Source: Puniceicoccaceae bacterium (GTDB lineage Bacteria > Verrucomicrobiota > Verrucomicrobiia > Opitutales > JAFGAQ01). From it: a stretch of DNA of 64,000 nt. The stretch covers positions 24,614-88,613 of the forward strand of contig JBEGIR010000063.1 of the NCBI GenBank assembly GCA_040224245.1, given 5' to 3'. The notes under the pieces were generated by a model. That model did not search any database. It saw only the letters and a list, made by a program, of their open reading frames with translations, and was not told the origin of the DNA. The position numbers were made by a program, and so were the translations under genes. Positions 36,340-45,540 of the stretch are shown in pieces; the first letter of the stretch is position 1; each line of letters begins with the position of its first letter.

Positions 36340-37956
36340 ATGAATCGACGTGATGTGCTCTACCTGAGTCTTCCCGTGCTGACTGCACTCGTGTTCGTGA
36401 CAGTCAGTAACCATGTATGGGAAGATTTTTTGATCACCTTTCGTTTCAGCCGCAATCTGGCCGAGGGCAATGGATTGGTCTATCATACCGGAGAGTGGGT
36501 GCATGGATTTACCTCGGTATTCAATACACTGCTTCCGGCTTTATTTGACTGGATGCTTCCGAGTGAAAGCATCTACCCGGCACTTTGGATGTACCGTCTG
36601 GTCTGCATCGCGGTGTTTTCGATGGCCGTATTCTGGGTAGCGCGTACCCTTCGTGAGCTGGGGAGTCCAGAATGGATCGTGCTGATGGCGGCACTGTTGC
36701 TCTCCCTGGACATCAAGTCGGTTGCGTTTACAACGAATGGTCAGGAAGTGGCGTTCATGCTGTTTTTCTTGGCATTGGCATTTCGGATCATTGCGTTGGG
36801 TCTGCCAGGATCTCATTGGAAGATCGCATGTTGTGCGGCGGGATGGCTCTACACGCGACCGGATGGGGTGGTTTACGCAACCGTTTTATTTGGAGCGGCG
36901 GTGTTGTTTGCCAGCAAGAACCGTTGGGCCAGTGTTCGAAGTGTGTTGCTTGGAGCGGGAATGACGGCACTGCTCTATCTGCCCTGGATGTTAATGGTTT
37001 GGCATTTTTACGGGAGTCCGGTTCCTCACACCATCCTTGCCAAGGTGGGAGCCTACACGACGGAATCCGGGGGAATATTTCTATTGGAAATGCTGGCAAC
37101 GACACCAAGGATTCTTCTGAGTTTGTACAATCCGGTGTATACGGATGGCTACTATGAGCCGCTCAGTGGGTTGGTATTTGTTTTCCTGGTCCTGGGATTC
37201 GCTCTTGGAGGGCTGCTGGGGGGACGGTCCTCACGGGGGTTGCATGCAACCTTCGTTATGGCATTTCTGATGATGGGATGTTATTTGGCGTATGGATATC
37301 TGAAGGTGGGCATTGTGTTTCCTTGGTATAAACCTGCGGTTGCCTGGTTGGGCTACCTCAGTGCATTTATTGCTTTTTCTGAGATTTGGAAACGTTTTGA
37401 AAATCGAACTGTGCTTCGTCGTTGGCTGCAGGTGTCCGCAACATGTATGATCGCACTGGCAGGATTTTCTTACCTGGCGGGCACGGTGCAGCTGACCACC
37501 CATCAGCACCTGATCGAAAATGGGGTGCGCAAGGCGACTGGAGAATGGCTGGCAGCCCATGCAAAACCGGGAGACCGGGTGCATTCCGAACCCATCGGTT
37601 ACATCGGGTTCTACAGCGGGCTCAGGATGGATGACTGGCCTGGGTTGCAGAGTCCTCGGGTATTGGAGCTGCGAAAGAAACTGGGGAATGACCGGACTGT
37701 CGTCGTGCAACATCTGCTGCCGGATTGGATGGTCCTTCGCCCGCTCGAGTTGGCATACTTTAATCAGAAACTGGTTCTGAAGCAGGCTTACGAAATTGCA
37801 GCCATTTTTGACCAGACCGACGCCCTCGATCAGCGCCCTTGGATTCCGGGCAAGCGGTATCACTACTTTGATGCAAAATACATCGTGCTGCGAAAGATTG
37901 GAGAGGAACTGCCAAGTCGATTGGACCGCGATTCAGTCATCACACAACCTCGATGA
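36340..37956 (+). CDS. Polytopic membrane protein, GT-C-type (arabinosyltransferase-like) glycosyltransferase
   Basis: A 538-residue protein with about ten helices. Near the N-terminus is WEDFLITFRFSRNLAEGNGL, followed by WVHGFTSVFNTLLPAL. This is the pattern (DDxxITxRYxRNLxxGxGL, then VEGYT) of bacterial GT-C transferases that use polyprenyl-linked sugars. A soluble C-terminal part includes GDRVHSEPIGYIGFYSG. The ATG at 36340 directly before the first helix is preferred to an earlier start that adds 43 poorly conserved residues. The target is unknown. Confidence 0.65.
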   Translation: MNRRDVLYLSLPVLTALVFVTVSNHVWEDFLITFRFSRNLAEGNGLVYHTGEWVHGFTSVFNTLLPALFDWMLPSESIYPALWMYRLVCIAVFSMAVFWVARTLRELGSPEWIVLMAALLLSLDIKSVAFTTNGQEVAFMLFFLALAFRIIALGLPGSHWKIACCAAGWLYTRPDGVVYATVLFGAAVLFASKNRWASVRSVLLGAGMTALLYLPWMLMVWHFYGSPVPHTILAKVGAYTTESGGIFLLEMLATTPRILLSLYNPVYTDGYYEPLSGLVFVFLVLGFALGGLLGGRSSRGLHATFVMAFLMMGCYLAYGYLKVGIVFPWYKPAVAWLGYLSAFIAFSEIWKRFENRTVLRRWLQVSATCMIALAGFSYLAGTVQLTTHQHLIENGVRKATGEWLAAHAKPGDRVHSEPIGYIGFYSGLRMDDWPGLQSPRVLELRKKLGNDRTVVVQHLLPDWMVLRPLELAYFNQKLVLKQAYEIAAIFDQTDALDQRPWIPGKRYHYFDAKYIVLRKIGEELPSRLDRDSVITQPR

Positions 37957-38168
37957 TTTATCATGCGAGTCCTGGAATCCATTTCGACCTGGCGTGTCTC
38001 CATATTTCGATGCTAGTTCCATGAAAGCTCCTGAAACCACACCCCATTTTGATCAGTTTGCATCGGTATTTTCACAACACTACGAAGCAAACTATGTGGA
38101 TACAGACTACGTGGGTTTGTTGCGTAAACGAAGTCAAGACATGAGGCTTACGCCTAGCATTGCTACCT

Positions 38169-38768
38169 TCAGCGGTTTTTGCCTTCGAGAAAGTAGGTCC
38201 AGCTTTTGTCGTACTGGGTGCCAATGAGGCTGCTGATGAATGGCCGCACTTTGGGTTTGGTGGGCTTGCGGATCAGTTTCAGTCCTGCTTCGTGGGGCAG
38301 GCGATTTGCCTTGAGTGTATTGCAGTGAATGGAGGAAGTGACGACGTTTTCCCAAGTGGTTTTGCCGCCGCGGTCGCGGGGGATGACGTGATCGATGTTG
38401 AGCATCTTGGGTGGAAAAACCTTACCCGTGTATTGGCAGCGGTAGCCGTCCCGCTCAAAAACGCTCTGTCGGGAGAATTTGACCTCCTGAACCGGAACGC
38501 GATCAAAGGAGCGTAGCAGCAGCACCTTGGGCACATGCAGCGCGATTTTGACGGTGCGCATCACCGCCTGATTGGAACGGGGTTTGTTCTGGATGGAATG
38601 CTCAATCCATTGGGAGCAGTCATAGATCCGAAAATCCCCTTCATTGGGATCAATCACCTGAGCATGTTCCTGAAAGAGGAGAGCAAATGCCCTTTTCGCG
38701 CCAACGACATTAATGGGTTGCCAGACGCGATTCAAAACGAGGACCTGGTGATGCTCGGTCGTCTCCAT
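38169..38768 (-). CDS. HNH endonuclease family protein (zinc-cysteine-poor type)
   Basis: A 199-residue protein whose N-terminal half (HQVLVLNRVWQPINVVGAKRAFAL) is the domain commonly preceding this type of HNH nuclease. The HNH core is ERDGYRCQYTG, then LNIDHVIPRDRGGKTTWENVV, then CNTLKANR, with the catalytic DH and WEN. Three of the four usual zinc-knuckle cysteines are absent. Such proteins are widespread but poorly characterised; the target is unknown. The start at METTEH (38768) is preferred to 38837. Confidence 0.8.
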   Translation of the reverse strand: METTEHHQVLVLNRVWQPINVVGAKRAFALLFQEHAQVIDPNEGDFRIYDCSQWIEHSIQNKPRSNQAVMRTVKIALHVPKVLLLRSFDRVPVQEVKFSRQSVFERDGYRCQYTGKVFPPKMLNIDHVIPRDRGGKTTWENVVTSSIHCNTLKANRLPHEAGLKLIRKPTKPKVRPFISSLIGTQYDKSWTYFLEGKNR

Positions 38769-38920
38769 TCTGGTGCCAATGTGAATAACATGGGAAGCGT
38801 TGTCAAGTGGTTCGTTGGTGCGTGCCAAGGATGTCACAACGCCTTGTGCGGGCAGTGTGTTTCTTGCGTGTCGCCTGGACAGAGAAAGTGCTCACCCGAG
38901 GTGGGTCGGTTTTTGCTGAA

Positions 38921-39289
38921 TCACTCTTTCGTGACCCACTGTCCTTCGACAGTCTGATACCGGGTGCCGGGTCGCGCCAACTCCCTGAGTTGTTCGGCAC
39001 GCCTGGACTGTACTCGCTCGAGAGAGGCACCGGTCTGGCGTGCGAGCATGGTGTAAACCTGGGTGCGGTCCGCATTTTCATCCTGAACGATTTTTGCCTG
39101 AGCCTCATTCAGCGGGGCCAGTGCGGTCAGGTAGGCTTGATTGTTTTCGCCCACAAGCTGCTCAGACTTCATCTGGTCAATGGCTGGCAACCTCGCGGCC
39201 ATGCGATCTTTGAGTTCGGCAGCGGATTGAGCGGATACGGAGACCGCAGTGAGCAGGAAAAGGCAGAGTGAAACAAGTTTCAATTTCAT
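38921..39289 (-). CDS. ydbL: YdbL-like (DUF1318) exported protein
   Basis: A 122-residue exported protein with a signal peptide (LKLVSLCLFLLTAVSVSAQ) and the DUF1318/YdbL pattern: ELKDRMAARLPAIDQMK, VGENNQAYL, then VQDENADRTQVYTMLA. In E. coli ydbL is the third gene of ydbH-ynbE-ydbL, and YdbL is thought to modulate the YdbH-YnbE complex. Here the same order is kept, with ynbE ending 51 bases upstream. The symbol is by similarity and gene order. Confidence 0.87.
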   Translation of the reverse strand: MKLKLVSLCLFLLTAVSVSAQSAAELKDRMAARLPAIDQMKSEQLVGENNQAYLTALAPLNEAQAKIVQDENADRTQVYTMLARQTGASLERVQSRRAEQLRELARPGTRYQTVEGQWVTKE

Positions 39290-39340
39290 GATGGATTGTG
39301 GTTGAAAAGTGTGAATTTGCATGAGTGTGGCACTACAGGG

Positions 39341-39529
39341 TTATTCGCTCAGTTCCTGTGCCTGGGCATCAAGGTCGCCGAAGAAGTCATCGAGCGCACG
39401 ATCCACTTTTACGTTGATATCCATGGTGATGTGAATCGGGTCAATCTTGTGCTGGGTCTTTACGCTGACGCATCCGGTCAGGGTAATGGCGGTCAACAGA
39501 ACAAGGGAGAAGGTGCAAAAGGGTTTCAT
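39341..39529 (-). CDS. ynbE: YnbE-like outer-membrane lipoprotein
   Basis: A 62-residue lipoprotein. The lipobox LTGC places the lipidated cysteine at residue 20; the short mature part reads VKTQHKIDPIHITMDINVKVDRALDDFFGDL, which matches the YnbE pattern of two short strands. In E. coli YnbE stacks on the C-terminus of YdbH to make a bridge from the inner to the outer membrane. It lies 178 bases downstream of ydbH and 51 bases upstream of ydbL on the same strand. Confidence 0.82.
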   Translation of the reverse strand: MKPFCTFSLVLLTAITLTGCVSVKTQHKIDPIHITMDINVKVDRALDDFFGDLDAQAQELSE

Positions 39530-39707
39530 AGTTGTGTGGTAGAGATAGACGATGAGGTATTGTCCAACATTCATTATCGGTATTCAGATTTATGGATATG
39601 TCGAGTGCTGTTCCCGGGTTGTGCCAGAGGAAGGTTCAATTGACGGATGCCAGGCAAATGCATCGTGGAGGGTATGTGCTGCGCCCCAAACCGTTGGGGA
39701 GTCCTCT

Positions 39708-42590
39708 TCAGGGGTCTGCTTTGGATGAATCGCTTTGGATCAACAGCGACTGAATCCATCGTTGCGCATTGAAGGATCGGTTCAGCAAACCTGGCACCTC
39801 ACCTGCGCGAATGTTGAGCTGGATGCGTTCGATGGGGATTTCGATCCGGGGATGATTGCTGTGCCCAGAAAGCACGACGGTGGAAGGTTCATCAAAGCGA
39901 TCACTGGGCTGGATCTGAAGGGTCAGTTCGGTAAGCGTGAGATCGCGCAGGGCCTCATTTACATCAGCATCGATTTTTTTGGAGATTTGAATTTTGGGAA
40001 TGTAGGGTGCGATGATTCCGTCTTTTGCGTAGCGAAGTGTGGCGGTGGTCTGAGGAGTGAGCCTGGCCTCGCCCTGTCCCCAGGTGATTTCGCCATTTTT
40101 GAGGCGAACTGGCAGAAAACCGTCAAGACGACCGTGAAGTTCCTCCCGAAAATCGGGGATCAGGGCAGTGAGTTGTGCGAGGTCGAGGTTTCGGAATTCG
40201 AGACGCAATTGAATCTCATCGTAGGGTGGACGGATGAACTCTTCGAATTTTACAGTCACCTGACCTCCGCAGAATTCGAACTGGAGGGATTCAACCTCAA
40301 ACACATATCCGTGATGAATGCGGAATGCTCCCCTGAATTGCTCCATTCGCAGTGGGGGTACATCGATGTGTTGGATGTTCACGGGGATGCCTTGTGTAGC
40401 GACTCCGGTCAGCAAATCGTCGATTTGGATTTGAAGCAGTTCGATGCCGTTGATGTTTACCTTGGCATCCGGGATGGAAATCGATGCTTCCTGCAGAGAA
40501 CCTTGCAAGGAAAGCCCTAGCGAATTTGGCGTGGATGACCCTTTCAGGGTAGAATGGATCACACCTGTGATTTGCGTCGATGGAATATGGGGCAGGTAAT
40601 CTGAAAGATCGAAGAACATTGCATTGCGTTCCAGCGTGGGTGCGATGCGTGCTTCAAATGTGTGTTCCAGAGTTTCAAGGTTCGCGTTGGCACTCGCCTC
40701 GAGCGCAAGCGAGGGATGGATCAACGCACTTTGCAAGTGGAGGTGGAGTTGACGGTTGATACCGAGTGCACCACGTAGCTGGGGATGGATTAAGAGTTGA
40801 GCATGAGACCCCAGCCAATCGGTGGAGAGGGAGAATTCCCAGGTTTCGGTGCTGCCTTCCAGAGTTTCGATGTGAAGGGGTGCCATGCGGAATGGAAACC
40901 CAGCGAACGTTCCATTGGCTTCGACGCTACCTTGCAGTTGTGCCTGGGGTATGGATTCCCATCGGTCGAACGCATTAGCGTTTTGCGGCAGGGGGAATGA
41001 TCCTGTCAACTGCAGGGATCCCGATGCTTTGAGTGGGGGTGCTGCATCGGCTCGAAACTCGAAGGAGTGCAGATTAAATGAGGACCCGAGCTTGAGCTGA
41101 GGTCCAGTCTGATCAGCCTGCAGGAAACCCTCGCCCTGGATGCGGAATGACTGCGGAATACCTTTGCGGCTGGAGAGGGATCCGTGCAGGCGTGTGGGTT
41201 TGAGTTCCAGACGTGCCATCACCCGCAAGCCGTCCCAGCTAGCCTGTGTTGCATCGTGGGTGCCTTCGATTTGCAAACTCAGCGGATAGCGGTCGGCATC
41301 GTTGATCCCTTCGAAGTGCCATGCTTGCCAAACGGGTTGCAGTGAAGTGGTTGCGCGAAATGCAGTGGGCATTCCCTGACGCGGGAGTTGCAGTTGGAGT
41401 TGGGTCGAAAGGAGTCCCAGTGGGAGTTGGGGCGAGTGTAGCTGAGGGATCTGCAATGCCAGAGAGGTGCCGTCAAAGTCGAGTGTGGTTTCAAAGGCAC
41501 TGATTTCAAGGGCATGATCGGTGCCAGTAAGCGTGGGGGTGAATCCGCTGAATGATGCGTTGGCAGACAGGTGCAGGACTTCGGTTCCGGCAAGTTGTCC
41601 CTGCATTTCGACGAAAGTACTGGTGTCTCCCAGACCCTGGATTTGCAGTGTCGGGATGCTGAGATAACCTTCCATCATCGAGGTGTATGGATGCCAGGCT
41701 CCGGTCCATTCGAGTCCACGCAATGCCAGTTGCTCTCCCCATTGAAATCGGTCCATCCACGTCTGGACGGTCAGCGTATCATCCTGACCGCTCCAATCCA
41801 GAATACCGAGCAAAGCGTCAATTTCCAGATCAGCTGCTTCAAGCGAATTGCTGAAACCTTCGGGCAATCTGTCGCGAAGTCGCTGCACCCATTCCATAGG
41901 GTTCTCAACATTCCATTGAACCCTTGCACGATGCTCTGAGTGATCCGAGCGGGAAAGTGATGCGCTCACGGAGACGTGATCTGGCCCAGAGGAAACGGAA
42001 GCGTTGGTGGTCATGGATTGTGGGGACGCGCGCATGGCTGCCTGGGCATCGAGTTTGATGCTTGAGGATCCATCGGGTTGGTCGAGATGGAGGGCAATGT
42101 CAGAGGCGATCCATTCATCAAAAGGAAGGCTCGAGAGCAGTTGGTCGATGTGGTGCGCAAGCTCAAGTGAGGATGGGGCAGCTTCCGGTTGTGCTGCTTG
42201 GGAGGGTGACGATTCGGGGAGAGTCGCAGGAAGTTCCAATCGAATTTCGGTCGGTCCGAGCAAGATGGATTCCACGCGTTGGTCAAGGAGTGAACCGAAG
42301 CTGAATCGAAGGTGGATGCTCTCAGATTGGATATCAATATTATGATTTTGAAAATGAAAGTCATCAAATTTTGCGTTTCGAGCATCGAGATGGCTCAGGT
42401 TGAACGCAAGCTTCTCCCATTGCATTGTTCTTGAATTCCAGAAGTTGAGTGCGAAAGGAAGCCATGTTGGAAGGGTCAGACCCAGCAGAAGCAGGGTTCC
42501 GACACCCCATGCTGGGATGCCGATCAGGAGGAGGAAACGAATGCGCCTGCGGTGCCTGGGAGGTTTTTGTGGTTGTGCTGAAGTTTGCAT
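39708..42590 (-). CDS. ydbH: YdbH-like AsmA-family intermembrane transport protein
   Basis: A 960-residue protein with a basic N-terminus (PRHRRRIR), one transmembrane helix (about 17-42) and a very long beta-rich periplasmic region typical of AsmA/TamB-type bridges. The C-terminal part has the YdbH signature: EELHGRLDGFLPVRLKNGEI, a glycine/Thr strand, then VNEALRDLTLTELTL. E. coli YdbH, with YhdP and TamB, moves phospholipid between membranes. The gene begins 4 bases after xerD, so the two are translationally linked. Confidence 0.87.
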   Translation of the reverse strand: MQTSAQPQKPPRHRRRIRFLLLIGIPAWGVGTLLLLGLTLPTWLPFALNFWNSRTMQWEKLAFNLSHLDARNAKFDDFHFQNHNIDIQSESIHLRFSFGSLLDQRVESILLGPTEIRLELPATLPESSPSQAAQPEAAPSSLELAHHIDQLLSSLPFDEWIASDIALHLDQPDGSSSIKLDAQAAMRASPQSMTTNASVSSGPDHVSVSASLSRSDHSEHRARVQWNVENPMEWVQRLRDRLPEGFSNSLEAADLEIDALLGILDWSGQDDTLTVQTWMDRFQWGEQLALRGLEWTGAWHPYTSMMEGYLSIPTLQIQGLGDTSTFVEMQGQLAGTEVLHLSANASFSGFTPTLTGTDHALEISAFETTLDFDGTSLALQIPQLHSPQLPLGLLSTQLQLQLPRQGMPTAFRATTSLQPVWQAWHFEGINDADRYPLSLQIEGTHDATQASWDGLRVMARLELKPTRLHGSLSSRKGIPQSFRIQGEGFLQADQTGPQLKLGSSFNLHSFEFRADAAPPLKASGSLQLTGSFPLPQNANAFDRWESIPQAQLQGSVEANGTFAGFPFRMAPLHIETLEGSTETWEFSLSTDWLGSHAQLLIHPQLRGALGINRQLHLHLQSALIHPSLALEASANANLETLEHTFEARIAPTLERNAMFFDLSDYLPHIPSTQITGVIHSTLKGSSTPNSLGLSLQGSLQEASISIPDAKVNINGIELLQIQIDDLLTGVATQGIPVNIQHIDVPPLRMEQFRGAFRIHHGYVFEVESLQFEFCGGQVTVKFEEFIRPPYDEIQLRLEFRNLDLAQLTALIPDFREELHGRLDGFLPVRLKNGEITWGQGEARLTPQTTATLRYAKDGIIAPYIPKIQISKKIDADVNEALRDLTLTELTLQIQPSDRFDEPSTVVLSGHSNHPRIEIPIERIQLNIRAGEVPGLLNRSFNAQRWIQSLLIQSDSSKADP

Positions 42591-42593
42591 GAA

Positions 42594-43529
42594 TCAGGCG
42601 GATGGAGTTTCCCTTTCCCGCGGATGAAAATGACGATACTCCTCGATCTTACGGGAAAGATCGACATCGGTATAGACCTGAGTGGTCGAGATGTCTGAAT
42701 GCCCCAACAATTCCTGAATCACGCGCAGATCAGCACCGCCCTGGAGCAGGTGCGTTGCAAAGGAGTGGCGCAGGGAATGGGGAGTAACCTCACGTTCGAT
42801 TCCGGCTTGATGGGCGTATTGTTTGACCAGGTGCCAGACGGTTTTTCGGGAAATCGCAGTCCCCCGGGAAGAAAGAAAAACCTGCCCCCTGCTGTGTGCT
42901 TTCACAAACTGGGGTCTCGCGAGAGTGAGGTAGCGAAGCAGGGCTTCGACAGCGGGTTCACCAATGGGGCAAATGCGTTCCTTCGAACCCTTGCCAATGA
43001 TCCGCACGAATGCGTTTTCGAGGTCCAGTGCAGGCAGGTGGATTTCACAGAGTTCGGATACGCGCAACCCACTGCTGTAGATGAGTTCGAGCAGTGCACG
43101 GTCACGCATGCCGATGGGAGTCGACAAGCGTGGGCAAGCAAGCATGGCATCGATTTCGCGAATACTGAGCGATTTGGGTAATCGCTTGCTCAGTCGTGGA
43201 CGCGAAAGAAATCCGGTGAGATCTTCGGTGCAGATGCCCTCGCGTCTGAGGAATTTGAAGAAGGTGCGAAGTGCAGAGTGCTTTCGGGCGATGCTGCGGC
43301 TTGCGAGGTCACTTTCGCCGATTTGATTTGCCCAATGGACGAGATGTTCTGCCTCAACCTGCTGCCAGGATTGAAGTCCCGCTTTGGCAAGCAGCTGTGC
43401 ACACTGCGTCAAATCCATGCGGTAGTTTTCCACCGTGGCATCCGACAGGCCCCGCTCGAGCAACATCCAGTGCGAGAAGGACTGGATCGTGGTGGCCATG
43501 GCGGGTGGGAGCGTGGGGTCCTGTGACAT
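42594..43529 (-). CDS. xerD: Tyrosine recombinase XerD-like
   Basis: A 311-residue site-specific recombinase (XerC/XerD type; E. coli XerD 298). The N-terminal SAM-like domain (to about 115) is followed by the catalytic domain with all active-site residues: Arg156 (SGLRVSE), Lys180 (GKGSKER), His251 and Arg254 (HSLRHSFATH), His277 (LLGHSDIST) and Tyr286 (TQVYTDV). It resolves chromosome dimers at dif. Assignment to XerD rather than XerC rests on overall similarity. It is the first gene of a leftward group with ydbH, ynbE and ydbL. Confidence 0.9.
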   Translation of the reverse strand: MSQDPTLPPAMATTIQSFSHWMLLERGLSDATVENYRMDLTQCAQLLAKAGLQSWQQVEAEHLVHWANQIGESDLASRSIARKHSALRTFFKFLRREGICTEDLTGFLSRPRLSKRLPKSLSIREIDAMLACPRLSTPIGMRDRALLELIYSSGLRVSELCEIHLPALDLENAFVRIIGKGSKERICPIGEPAVEALLRYLTLARPQFVKAHSRGQVFLSSRGTAISRKTVWHLVKQYAHQAGIEREVTPHSLRHSFATHLLQGGADLRVIQELLGHSDISTTQVYTDVDLSRKIEEYRHFHPRERETPSA

Positions 43530-43739
43530 GACACTAGTGCTGAAGGGGGACGATCAAAAAATTCGCTGTCATGTTGTTCAGCCTGAGGAGCGGGGTCAAG
43601 ATCGAGGCAGTGTTTCTTTCCGCAGCTTTCGGATTTGCCAAGCTAAACCGTTCGGGAATAATGAAATGTCGAACAGGACCGACAGTTGCGCAGGTCGTCC
43701 AAAGGTGGTTTTTCCAGCACATCCAGACAACAATAACCC

Positions 43740-45350
43740 ATGGCATTAAGACTCGTAGATCGAATCTTGAATGTGCTTCCCACGAGGCATCTGCGCTGGT
43801 GTGGGTGCATGGCATGCCTGATGGCACTGGTCGCATGCAGTTCGAGTGGCTCTGGTCTTGCGAATGTAAGGCGGTTGAATATTGCCCTGTCGGTGGAGCT
43901 ATCGAGCCTGGATCCTCAGACTACTATTTCGGTGGATGCGATCAAGGTGCAAAGTGCTCTGTTTGAAACGCTGGTTCGAGTGAATGCACAAACCGGAGCC
44001 ATTGAGGCAGGGGGTGCAACGGCATGGGAGATTGGGGAGCACGGGCGAATTTATCGTTTTGAGCTTGATCCGGATTTGTGCTGGTCAGATGGATCACCGC
44101 TGCAGGCATCGGATTATGTATTTGCGCTCAGACGCTTGATGGACCCACGCCTGGCAGCTCCGTTTGCCGACCTCTACTTTGGTATTGTCGGTGCCCGGGA
44201 TCTGCATTTGGGAAAACAGGTTGATGCGTCAGAGTTTGGAGTGCGTGCTCTGAATCCAAGCACACTCGAAATCGAATTGGAGCGAGCGACCCCCTATTTC
44301 CTTTCCCTGCTGGCCCGCCCCTGTGCGGCGGCCCTTCCCGAGGCATTTCTTCGGGATCGGGGTGCGGTCGATTCCCGCACCCGTGGCTGGACTCTGGAGC
44401 CGGGGTTTCCGGTTAGCGGACCCTACCAACTGGAGCGATGGACTGTTAACGAACAGATCGAGCTGAGAAAGAACGAAAGACATCCCTTTGCGGACCGCTT
44501 GAGCTATGATGTTCTGCATTTTTACCCCATCGAGAGTGCCTATGCACAAGAGCACGGATTTCAGACAGGCGCACTGGATGTGATTTCAAAACTGGCCTCT
44601 GAGCGCATTGCGGCCTATCGCGGAAAACCAGAACTTGTGAGTGAAGTGGAGATGGGAACGTTTTATGTGATCACCCAAACCCGATCACCAGCGTTGCAAG
44701 AGATTTCCCTCCGGCAGCTGTTGTCGGCGAGTGTGGACCGTGAAGCCATCGTGAAACAACTGCGACAGCGGGAGGAGCAGCCTGCCATCGGGTTTGTGCC
44801 ACCGATTTGGGAGGCCTACCACCCGAAACTCGGACAAGCAAAGCGGGTTTTCTCATTACCGGAGCAAGCCCCACAGATCGAACGGACCAAACTGCGCTTG
44901 CTGATTTCCTCTTCTGAAGGGAATTTACTCATCGCAGAAGCCCTCCAGTCGATGTGGATGGAGGAGTTGCCAGTCGAAGTGGAAATTGTGAGACAGGAGT
45001 GGAAATCTTACCTCGACAGTCGATCACGTGGGGAGTTTGACCTCTGCCTGGCAACCTGGATTGGGGATTATTATGACCCGCTGACCTTTCTCGAATTGTG
45101 GCATTCAGAGGCAATCAACAATTTTTGTCAGTGGCAGCATGAGGAATACGATGCCTTGCTGGCCGCTGCAGCGAAGGAAACCCATGAAGTGGAAAGATTG
45201 CAACTGCTCGCGCGCGCGGAGGAGCTGCTCATGGAACACGCACCCATCTTGCCCCTGTTTTACCTCAGCCGGGTGTATCTCAAAGCGGATCGGGTTGAGT
45301 CATGGCCGCAGACCTTTCTCAACACCGTCAACTACCTGGAGCTGAGATAG
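43740..45350 (+). CDS. Peptide-binding lipoprotein (SBP family 5, OppA-like)
   Basis: A 536-residue solute-binding protein with a lipobox LVAC (Cys33), so probably anchored in the inner or outer membrane facing the periplasm. The family 5 pattern is visible: LNIALSVELSSLDPQTT, WSDGSPLQASDYVFALRRLMDP, GPYQLERW and the late segment FDLCLATWIGDYYDPLTFL. It would bind oligopeptides or similar ligands for an ABC transporter. No permease or ATPase gene is next to it, so its transporter is encoded elsewhere. Confidence 0.9.
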   Translation: MALRLVDRILNVLPTRHLRWCGCMACLMALVACSSSGSGLANVRRLNIALSVELSSLDPQTTISVDAIKVQSALFETLVRVNAQTGAIEAGGATAWEIGEHGRIYRFELDPDLCWSDGSPLQASDYVFALRRLMDPRLAAPFADLYFGIVGARDLHLGKQVDASEFGVRALNPSTLEIELERATPYFLSLLARPCAAALPEAFLRDRGAVDSRTRGWTLEPGFPVSGPYQLERWTVNEQIELRKNERHPFADRLSYDVLHFYPIESAYAQEHGFQTGALDVISKLASERIAAYRGKPELVSEVEMGTFYVITQTRSPALQEISLRQLLSASVDREAIVKQLRQREEQPAIGFVPPIWEAYHPKLGQAKRVFSLPEQAPQIERTKLRLLISSSEGNLLIAEALQSMWMEELPVEVEIVRQEWKSYLDSRSRGEFDLCLATWIGDYYDPLTFLELWHSEAINNFCQWQHEEYDALLAAAAKETHEVERLQLLARAEELLMEHAPILPLFYLSRVYLKADRVESWPQTFLNTVNYLELR

Positions 45351-45540
45351 GTGCTGAGCTTGTGCTGGCATGGTGGAGGATCGTTTTGCCAAGCAATATC
45401 TACTGCAACTGTTGATGAGTCGCCTTCAATACCAACTTTCGCTGATCCACATTCCCAACCTTTACGGACTACAGAAATTGAGAATTGAATGATGAGTCGC
45501 GCATGCATTTGATGGAGGCGGATTTTGATGATCGCAACCC

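Noticed and set aside
38021..38227. Small rightward gene starting MKAPETTPHFDQF
   Set aside because: It runs into the 3' end of the HNH gene by about 59 bases, has no ribosome-binding site and no family resemblance. It may still be a fragment of something.
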